From JBDKJS01 sp039806065 (GTDB lineage: Bacteria; Bacteroidota; Bacteroidia; AKYH767-A; 2013-40CM-41-45), in contig JBDKJS010000101.1 of assembly GCA_039806065.1 (NCBI GenBank), forward strand, positions 1-8,355: a stretch of DNA of 8,355 nt. The letters are read 5' to 3'. A model generated the notes under the pieces. The model did no database searches and was not told the origin of the DNA. It worked only from the letters and a program-made list of their open reading frames with translations. Each line of letters opens with the position of its first letter. Position 1 is the stretch's first letter. The position numbers and the translations under genes were made by a program. Positions 1 to 6,515 of the stretch are shown in pieces.

Positions 1-1369
1 GATATTTTCGAACTGGATTAGGATATATGCCCAATCCTGCTCTTGAAAAATCATCGACTCCTATATTACTGTTTACCAACTCAACATTTAATGTAGTGAG
101 CTGGCCAGAATTTAAACTTACGTTAGTGATGGTTTTTGAAAAATATCCCACTGCTGATACTGTTACATCATACAGGCCAGCAATAGGCCATCCAGTAGCG
201 TAATTTCCAAAAATATTAGCAGCAGTACTAGCAGTGGTGGCTGTGATGCTAATTGAAGCTCCATTAATAGGTAAATGAGTTGCGCTATCAGTAATCAATC
301 CTTCCAGATAGCATGCTCGCTGATAATTGACAGAAAAGACAAATAAATCATTGTTTCCATCAGAAGCGATCATTTTTCCATTAGGTAAAAATGGATCGGC
401 ATCCCAACAGATCCATGTACCCGTGTTGAAGGATGCTACTTCTATTAAATTATGAGGCCTTAAAGCATCAACAATAGTAACTTTGCTTCCGTAACTTGGG
501 CATATTAAATAGTCATTGAGCACCCTTACGTTGTGCACTTCACCATTAGGAGTATTGTTATTTAAATAAGTGTCTAATAATTTAATGCTATTAAGGTCGC
601 TGATGTCATATGCGGCTAGAGGTGCTCCTGGCCTTTCATCTGTAGTAAACAAAACGTTTGACGAATCATTTAACCAAGTATTGTGGTTGAATAAATTAGG
701 GGTTTCTTGAGTGGCTAAAAGAATAGGATTTGATTTATCTGCAATATCAAAGACCTTAAAATTCCCAATATAGATATCGCTAGTGTATAGAAAATTTCCT
801 CTTACATAACTGTCGTGGCAATAGTCTAACGTATCGGCACCAATGTAAACAGGATTCCAGGGATCGGCTATGGAAGCAATGATTACACCTCTGTTTAAGG
901 CTGTAATATTATGACCATTGATGTATAAAAAACTGTCAGCAGCGGTAATCGTATGAGCCCTTGACAATTGATTTAGTATAGCTCCATCGCCAGTATAAAA
1001 TTTAAAGGGTACGCTATCTGGTAAATATCGAAGGTCAAGAATTTGAACCCCATTCAACAAATTGTTTGGATCTACACCTTCTGATACTGCATAGGCATAA
1101 TCGCCAAATACTTTTACCTCATGCCAAAGCGATAATACACCAGGTAAGGCAGCTACTTGAATTGGATTGGTACCATCCGTTACATCAATTATTTTTATCC
1201 CATCTTCATAACCAAGCAACGCATATTCATTTCCACTTGCATGGACATAATGCCATAAACCGCTGCTCCTTAGACTTCCTGCTAGATCTAAATTGCCTAA
1301 CAAATTAATAGTAGCCTGAGCATAAGTTTGAGTTGATAAAATAAGCAGGGCAATTAAAACTCTATACAT
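1..1369 (-). CDS. Secreted choice-of-anchor B (LVIVD-type) beta-propeller protein with T9SS sorting domain, 3' end outside the window
   Basis: Reading from ATG at 1369-1367, 456 codons stay open to the window edge, so the C terminus is missing. Residues 1-18 are a signal peptide (MYRVLIALLI core, cleavage near TYAQA). Residues about 20-350 form seven blade-like repeats with motifs such as IKIIDVTDGTNP, VFDIADKSNP and YDISDLN. These, with the spaced motifs WHEV, AHTI, CHDS, NHNTW and VHNV, match the choice-of-anchor B / LVIVD propeller family. Residues about 353-433 look like a carboxypeptidase regulatory-like Ig fold (LEGLITDSATHLPINGA). Residues 446-456 (LGIYPNPVRKY) are the start of a T9SS type A sorting domain, so the protein is probably exported and attached to or released from the cell surface. 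The start overlaps the upstream gene's stop in TAATG, which suggests translational coupling. The binding partner or substrate is unknown. The family call is firm; the function is not. Confidence 0.88.
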   Translation of the reverse strand, partial: MYRVLIALLILSTQTYAQATINLLGNLDLAGSLRSSGLWHYVHASGNEYALLGYEDGIKIIDVTDGTNPIQVAALPGVLSLWHEVKVFGDYAYAVSEGVDPNNLLNGVQILDLRYLPDSVPFKFYTGDGAILNQLSRAHTITAADSFLYINGHNITALNRGVIIASIADPWNPVYIGADTLDYCHDSYVRGNFLYTSDIYIGNFKVFDIADKSNPILLATQETPNLFNHNTWLNDSSNVLFTTDERPGAPLAAYDISDLNSIKLLDTYLNNNTPNGEVHNVRVLNDYLICPSYGSKVTIVDALRPHNLIEVASFNTGTWICWDADPFLPNGKMIASDGNNDLFVFSVNYQRACYLEGLITDSATHLPINGASISITATTASTAANIFGNYATGWPIAGLYDVTVSAVGYFSKTITNVSLNSGQLTTLNVELVNSNIGVDDFSRAGLGIYPNPVRKY

Positions 1370-4300
1370 TATCTAATGATTAATACTTTCTGATGATGAA
1401 CCGTTGCGCCATGATGTAATATGCTTACGAAATAAACTCCATTTGGCAGGTGGCTTATAGAAAGTTGTTCCTGATTTAAATTTAATTGCGAGTCATATAA
1501 GAGTTTACCCTCTGCTGAAAATATATTAACCGAATACTGCTCTTGGCTGGGAACTGAAATGTGCAGCTGTTGATTTGCTATAGTAGGATAAACCTTTATA
1601 CCACCTTCTGTAAAAGTATTAATCCCATTAAATAAATCTGTAGTACAAATTTTATCATTACTTAAATCACCATCGCCTGTGGCTATTACAAAAGCACAAA
1701 ACTGATAAGCTCCAGAAGGAACTGTGAAAGATGGCAAACCGAGGGTGATAGATTGGCCAGGATTTACCGGTAGGGCATAGTTGATAGTAGTAGGCTGTCC
1801 ATTCACAGTATAACCAACAGTGAAACCACTAGCCGGTAATATGCCTTGATTCTGAACTTGCAGAATAACTGTGTCTTGCGAATTTGGTGTGGTTGGCGAA
1901 GTTGGACTAATAACATTGATCATAGCCATATCAATTTGAGGGCCTGGAATAATTTCAAAATTATCGATGCTATAACCATCACGAGTTATGGAATTATCAG
2001 ATTGGAAAACAAAACGGAACTGAGCATTAGTAAATCCATTAAGGGGAACCAACTTATATTTTGATTCAATCCAACCGGATGATAATCCTTCCCATGCCGG
2101 CCCCTGAAAAGCATTGGCGGTGCCAGTGTACCAATTAGTTGCATTGGGATCAGCTATAGTCCCTAATAGTGTCCATGTAAGGCCCCCATTGGTACTGTAT
2201 TGCAATTGAACTCCATCCCATGAATTTTCGGTGGTAAAATTATGCCAAAATCTAAGTCTAGCATTAAATTGCCCATTGAAATCAAAATAGGGAGAAAGCA
2301 AATAACAATCGGCATTGTCAAAATATGCTGTATTTAAATTCACATCCCAGCATTTAGTACCACTATAGGCTCCACTTGTAGAACCAAAGGCTGGTGTTCC
2401 CAATTCCCATCTGGTTTGGATTGAAGCTGTACTATCTACCCATAGAGAAGTTCCTTCAAAATTATCGAAGTAAGGTAGTGGTTGAAGTGTAATTGGAGTA
2501 ACAGTTATGCAAAGAGTATCATTCGAATTATTCAAGCTGTCGCCATTTACCACTATAAATGCGCATATTTCAAATGGAGTATTGGGAACAATAAAAGGAA
2601 TAGAAAAAGTTTGAGTGGCAATGTTGCCTGGTAATAAAGAATTATTGACAATTTGTGATGTAACATTTCCATTGTAAATATAACCAATTGTATAATTGCT
2701 AAATATATTCACTCCGCTATTAACGTAGGCAACTGAAACATTGATGGTACTACCCGCTTGAATTATAGTGTTTGGATTCACTATACTAGACACTCCGCCA
2801 TCAATGGCAGGTATAATGGTGATGGACTTACAAAATTGGTCGTTAGTTGTAATTGAATCATTGGCAACTGTTGTAAAAGCACAAAATTGAATTGGCCCAT
2901 TTGAAGGGTAGCTATAATTTTGAGTAAACGTATAAAAGACTGTGGCACCGGGAATGAGCACTGTGTTTAATGTTTCAGTGACAGCAACCTGCCCATCAGT
3001 ATAGGTGATTGGAATGGTATAAAGGGTATCTGTAGCATAGTTTGTAACTTGTACTGTAACCGGTACTGCAGCCCCTGCACCACCAATGTTTCCCGGTGAA
3101 AATATCAACGAAACGCCTGCATCAATGGATGATGCTTCGAGTAATTCAAAATCATCGATAGTGTAGCCAATGGTTTCTACTGCATTATCAGCACTGAAGG
3201 TAAACCTGAACCTAACAATGCTAGGGCTGCCAACTAAATCCAGTTTATAAGAACTTTGGTACCACCCCGGACTATTCCCTTCCCAGCCTGGTCCACCTAA
3301 ACTCGTAACATTGCCCGTGTACCAATTAACGCCATTAGGATCGCCAATGAATCCTATTTGTTGCCAAATGCCGCTATTATCATATTCAACCTCAAATCTA
3401 GTTCCATCCCATGTATTTTCTACATTAAAATTGTGCCAAAACTTAATTTGCAACTTGGAATGATTACTCGCATCAAATAATGGACTGGTTAATGTTGTGA
3501 ATGTATTAGGTAAATACGCAGCATTCAATTCCACATCCCATGCTTGAACCCCACTATGAGTGGTGGATGTAATGCCAAAATTTGGGTCGCCTAATTGCCA
3601 AACACTTCCACTACCAAAATTTTGCGATACCCAATTGGTAGCTGGCCCTTCAAAATCATCAAAAAATGGAATATTTATACCGTTAGAGTAAATTACACTT
3701 ATACATCCTGTATCAGGTTCTACATTTAAATTCGGAATTGGTGTATTGTCTGCAGCAGTGGCAGAATAGCAGATGGTGTCACCCACATTGGCTCCAAAAA
3801 TATATCCTGTATAATTATCTGGCCCATTTGAAAACATGGCAACAGGCGCTTGCGAAACTCCATTGATAGTGTAATTCAATACCACATTACTAATACCACT
3901 TGAGTCGCTAGCAAATGCATCAACTTGAATAGGGCTGATTCCATAATAAATGCCAACTCCGGCTCCAATATCATTCAACTCCAGAAAAGGAGGATCAATT
4001 TCCTGTGTATAATGTATCACTCTAATTTTATCAATCACCCAACCAAAATTGCCAAGTCCACCATTGCCAAATTTATCCTTTAACTTAAATCTGATTTTAA
4101 CCTGGCTTGTATTGGATATTAAATTTCCCAACTCGAACACCTCCTCTTTCCACCATGAATTATTAGGAGTTGCGGTATTACTGCTTGGAAACCAATCGTT
4201 ATTATAACTGGCAGCATTAAACTCACTTGAAAGCGAAAAATTTGATGTTCCTGCATAGTTGCTGGCGGTGATTCTATTCCACGTTGTCCCATTATCAACA

Positions 4301-4608
4301 CTATACTCCAATGAGGCACCATCCGAGGTACTAATTTTAGCAATATGTGAAAAGTTTAATCTGATATTATTTGCAAATCCAATTGTGCTAAAGGCAACTG
4401 TTTCTAAATAACTACTATCGGCTTGCTTAATGGTATCTCGCATGCTCCATTGACCATCTGCCGCCAATAAACCATATTGCAGCCAAGTGCTATTTCCTAC
4501 TGGAGTTACACTGTCTGGGAATTCCATATTTTCAGTAAAAAGTATGGTCTGTGCATACGGGCTATAACTTAAAAAGCAAAGCAACAATAATAAATTACAA
4601 ATTCTCAT
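1369..4608 (-). CDS. Large secreted T9SS cargo protein with MAM/jelly-roll-like modules and CARDB-like Ig domains
   Basis: 1079 residues, probably exported through Sec then T9SS to the cell surface. Residues 1-19 are a signal peptide (SPYAQ cleavage). Residues about 24-200 form a lectin/reelin-like sandwich (SVDNGTTW, then FGWVIDKIRV). Residues 204-305 are Ig-like. Residues 313-492 and 711-888 are two copies of a MAM-like or choice-of-anchor-J-like module (FWHNF, ENxWDG, NWYTG, GWEG/AWEG, GYxIDxFE). Residues about 495-598, 603-704 and 893-991 are CARDB-like Ig domains, each with a CAF motif and a second cysteine 17-18 residues later. Residues 1004-1079 are a type A sorting domain (IKVYPT, LPNGVYFVSI, QKVLIIR). 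There is no HExxH or other catalytic motif, so adhesion, glycan binding or a structural surface role is inferred rather than enzyme activity. Similar modules are often appended to secreted Bacteroidota proteases. The gene is first in a probable two-gene operon with the downstream propeller gene, which its stop codon overlaps. Confidence 0.88.
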   Translation of the reverse strand: MRICNLLLLLCFLSYSPYAQTILFTENMEFPDSVTPVGNSTWLQYGLLAADGQWSMRDTIKQADSSYLETVAFSTIGFANNIRLNFSHIAKISTSDGASLEYSVDNGTTWNRITASNYAGTSNFSLSSEFNAASYNNDWFPSSNTATPNNSWWKEEVFELGNLISNTSQVKIRFKLKDKFGNGGLGNFGWVIDKIRVIHYTQEIDPPFLELNDIGAGVGIYYGISPIQVDAFASDSSGISNVVLNYTINGVSQAPVAMFSNGPDNYTGYIFGANVGDTICYSATAADNTPIPNLNVEPDTGCISVIYSNGINIPFFDDFEGPATNWVSQNFGSGSVWQLGDPNFGITSTTHSGVQAWDVELNAAYLPNTFTTLTSPLFDASNHSKLQIKFWHNFNVENTWDGTRFEVEYDNSGIWQQIGFIGDPNGVNWYTGNVTSLGGPGWEGNSPGWYQSSYKLDLVGSPSIVRFRFTFSADNAVETIGYTIDDFELLEASSIDAGVSLIFSPGNIGGAGAAVPVTVQVTNYATDTLYTIPITYTDGQVAVTETLNTVLIPGATVFYTFTQNYSYPSNGPIQFCAFTTVANDSITTNDQFCKSITIIPAIDGGVSSIVNPNTIIQAGSTINVSVAYVNSGVNIFSNYTIGYIYNGNVTSQIVNNSLLPGNIATQTFSIPFIVPNTPFEICAFIVVNGDSLNNSNDTLCITVTPITLQPLPYFDNFEGTSLWVDSTASIQTRWELGTPAFGSTSGAYSGTKCWDVNLNTAYFDNADCYLLSPYFDFNGQFNARLRFWHNFTTENSWDGVQLQYSTNGGLTWTLLGTIADPNATNWYTGTANAFQGPAWEGLSSGWIESKYKLVPLNGFTNAQFRFVFQSDNSITRDGYSIDNFEIIPGPQIDMAMINVISPTSPTTPNSQDTVILQVQNQGILPASGFTVGYTVNGQPTTINYALPVNPGQSITLGLPSFTVPSGAYQFCAFVIATGDGDLSNDKICTTDLFNGINTFTEGGIKVYPTIANQQLHISVPSQEQYSVNIFSAEGKLLYDSQLNLNQEQLSISHLPNGVYFVSILHHGATVHHQKVLIIR
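1945..2478 (-). repeat. MAM-like module copy B (residues 711-888 of the 1079-residue protein)
   Basis: Second copy, starting with YFDNFEG and ending with IDNFEII. It differs from copy A in carrying Cys753 and Cys768, where copy A has Ala356 and Thr371. That suggests a copy-specific disulfide gained or lost as a pair. Two CARDB-like domains lie between the copies. Confidence 0.8.
3133..3672 (-). repeat. MAM-like module copy A (residues 313-492 of the 1079-residue protein)
   Basis: First copy of an intragenic tandem-type duplication. It aligns with copy B at a constant offset of 397 residues (1191 bases) through the central part, with shared WDV, FWHNF, ENTWDG/ENSWDG, DPN, NWYTG and YKL motifs. 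Short identical DNA strings survive, such as ccatcccatg at 3404-3413 here and 2213-2222 in copy B. The module starts with FFDDFEG and ends with IDDFELLE. Confidence 0.8.
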
Positions 4609-4793
4609 CTTAAAAAAATTAATTGGTTGGGTTATGGTTGATTTAAAAAGTGAAAGCTAAAAAATATTAAATAATAAAAATAAATTTTGATTGGTTCATC
4701 AGGCTAAAGGTAGTATTTATATTAAAAATACCCAATAGCACGGATTTAAATGCCCTGAAAACTTTTGTTTTTTTGCAAATAAATTAACTAAAC
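4609..4793. promoter_or_regulatory. Divergent AT-rich intergenic region between two T9SS-cargo genes
   Basis: This 185-base gap separates two divergently transcribed genes for secreted proteins, so it should hold promoters for both directions. It is very AT-rich, with no RNA gene and no clear Shine-Dalgarno sequence before either ATG. Two CAACCA copies on the minus strand (4624-4629 and 4635-4640), one helical turn apart, sit in the minus-strand leader. No perfect Bacteroidota TAnnTTTG -7 box was found in either direction; imperfect ones are listed separately or under the findings. Confidence 0.5.
4760..4767 (+). promoter_or_regulatory. Candidate Bacteroidota -7 element for the 573-residue propeller gene
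   Basis: AACTTTTG matches TAnnTTTG at five of six fixed positions and ends 26 bases before the ATG at 4794, followed by a T-tract and GCAAAT. No convincing TTG -33 element lies 17-23 bases upstream, so this is a weak prediction. Confidence 0.3.
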
Positions 4794-6515
4794 ATGAAAT
4801 TACTTTTCACATGCTGTGTAGCATTTTTATCAATGCTTAATATTTGCGCTCAATCGAATGAAAATTTCTTTAATTGGGCTTTTAACACTGGGGGTGGCTT
4901 CAATTATGTAAACCAAGTTGGCTATGATTATCAAGGAAATTTTATTGCCGTTGGCGGTTTTAATGACATCGGGACAGTAGCTGGTGTTACACTTGGTAAT
5001 GCAAACACTTCACTTCTTCCCGCACACTACTTGGTGAAGCGTGATGTTTCTGGCAATTACTCCCTTATAAGCTCCTACGTAAAAGTGGCTGGTACACCTG
5101 GGGTAAGCTATTCTCATTTTTGTATTGATAACAATAACAATATTTTCCTTGCACGGTTTATAGAAAATGCTCAAGGCCAATCGGTAAATTTTAATAATGG
5201 CATAAGCTTGAATACCGATGGATGTTTTATTGTGAAGTTCAATCCTAATGGCCAGGCGCAATGGGCACAGAGCATTAACTTTGGCCTGAGCAACCCTGGC
5301 AGTGTGCATGTGATTGCACTTTCTGCAAATGCTGATGACAACATCATGTTTGCTGGTCGTGCCGATGGAGGAACTAAACCATTTTGGATTGTAAAATTTG
5401 ATCAAAGTGGAACTGAGTTATTTCACAATGAACATACATTCTCTAATACAAACTTTGCCTTAGTGCCCTCAATCAACCATTTAAACTTTGATCAAAATGG
5501 CAACAGTTTTTTTTATGGAATGCTACTCTCATCACCAACATTGATAATAGATGGAGTGGATACTGTAAACTGTCCAGCTGGAACAACCAGCTTCTGCGCC
5601 TATCTATTGAACTTTGATGGACAAGGAAATAAAAAATACTACGCAGGCTACAATGGATCTTTTAAAGATTTAGCGGTGCATAATATTACCGGAAATGTTT
5701 TTATTAATTGGATTAATTTTGGAACCAATCCTCCACCATTGGATACTTTACCTTTACAATTTGGAGCTTATACTGGAGTGGTCTTGATAGATGCCAACAA
5801 TAATTTTTTAGGTGCATCACAATTCAACCTCTTTAATCCATTAGACCCATCAAAAGCTACCTGCTTACTTCCGGTAGAAGCACAAAGATATATTTATGCT
5901 GCGGAGATCAAGGTAAACACTGCTACTACTATCAATTGTGGTAATCAATCATTTACAATGACTGCGGGCAAGCGTGGCTTTTATGTAGAATCTGATGACA
6001 GTTTGAATAACAAAGAATTTGTAAGTGCACCAGGCTTACTTGCTACACCTAATGGAGGGTATGATCTTAGTTCCATCCTAGGTTATGGCGGAAGTAAAAT
6101 AGCTGTTGCAGGTTTGTGGGATAAGCAAGTGAACACAAACTTAACTATCAACGGGAATGTGCTTTCAGCATGTTTTGCCGATGGCAATTTTGCAACAAGA
6201 TATCCTAACTATGCTGATTTGATGTACGATAATTTTTTGACTGAATATAACAGACCTTCTCTTGTTGGTATTAATGCTATTTCGGATGCAAAAATTATGA
6301 AAATTGTACCTAACCCCAACAATGGGACATTCAAAATTGCAGGTCCAGACTTTAGCAGTGAAGCCATTGTTACCATTCACAATTATTTAGGTCAAAGAAG
6401 GTATCAAGGCACTTTAGCCAATGGCGAAATAAGCACCATCCTTTCAAATGGAATTTATACCCTAACTATTTTTGATGACAACAAAACCAGCTACCAAAAA
6501 TTACTGGTCAACTAG
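4794..6515 (+). CDS. Secreted SBBP-like beta-propeller protein with T9SS type A sorting domain
   Basis: 573 residues. Residues 1-19 are a signal peptide (MKLLFTCCVAFLSMLNICAQ, cleavage at A19/Q20). Residues about 25-465 contain loosely repeated blade motifs. One type reads like YDYQGNFIAVGGF (44-56), IDNNNNIFLARF (111-122) and FDQNGNSFFYG (232-242). It alternates with strands such as FIVKFNPNGQAQWAQS (145-160), FWIVKFDQSGTELF (197-210) and AYLLNFDGQGNKKYY (269-283). This alternation is typical of SBBP-type seven-bladed propellers in Bacteroidota. Residues about 500-573 are a T9SS type A sorting domain (KIVPNPNNGTFKI, SNGIYTLTIF, QKLLVN). The protein is probably displayed on or released from the surface; its ligand or activity is unknown, and no catalytic motif is visible. 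ATG at 4794 is chosen because the signal peptide begins there. The stop codon overlaps that of the convergent mutase gene by sharing CTAG. The sorting domain is firm; the propeller subtype is moderately supported. Confidence 0.87.
   Translation: MKLLFTCCVAFLSMLNICAQSNENFFNWAFNTGGGFNYVNQVGYDYQGNFIAVGGFNDIGTVAGVTLGNANTSLLPAHYLVKRDVSGNYSLISSYVKVAGTPGVSYSHFCIDNNNNIFLARFIENAQGQSVNFNNGISLNTDGCFIVKFNPNGQAQWAQSINFGLSNPGSVHVIALSANADDNIMFAGRADGGTKPFWIVKFDQSGTELFHNEHTFSNTNFALVPSINHLNFDQNGNSFFYGMLLSSPTLIIDGVDTVNCPAGTTSFCAYLLNFDGQGNKKYYAGYNGSFKDLAVHNITGNVFINWINFGTNPPPLDTLPLQFGAYTGVVLIDANNNFLGASQFNLFNPLDPSKATCLLPVEAQRYIYAAEIKVNTATTINCGNQSFTMTAGKRGFYVESDDSLNNKEFVSAPGLLATPNGGYDLSSILGYGGSKIAVAGLWDKQVNTNLTINGNVLSACFADGNFATRYPNYADLMYDNFLTEYNRPSLVGINAISDAKIMKIVPNPNNGTFKIAGPDFSSEAIVTIHNYLGQRRYQGTLANGEISTILSNGIYTLTIFDDNKTSYQKLLVN

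Noticed and set aside
1066..1308. An 80-codon His/Leu-rich open frame on the plus strand
   Set aside because: It lies antisense to the choice-of-anchor B gene, whose signal peptide and domain motifs are clear. Its biased composition is what the opposite strand of that gene would give.
4566..4608. A possible lipoprotein signal in the 1079-residue protein (LLLLC at residues 7-11)
   Set aside because: The cysteine sits inside the hydrophobic core and the preceding residues do not fit a lipobox. A signal peptidase I site (YAQ) and a T9SS domain explain the export.
4794..4860. Cys7-Cys8 in the 573-residue protein as a lipidation site
   Set aside because: The position is too early in the hydrophobic segment and lacks a lipobox. 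The ICA/QS site at 19/20 is a normal signal peptidase I cut.
5010..5405. A 131-codon minus-strand open frame inside the 573-residue protein gene
   Set aside because: It has no recognisable motif, is fully antisense to a well-supported gene and has no promoter or start context.
5507..5514. A run of eight T that could mark a frameshift or phase-variable tract
   Set aside because: The reading frame continues intact through it with sensible blade motifs on both sides, and one short run is expected in AT-rich DNA.
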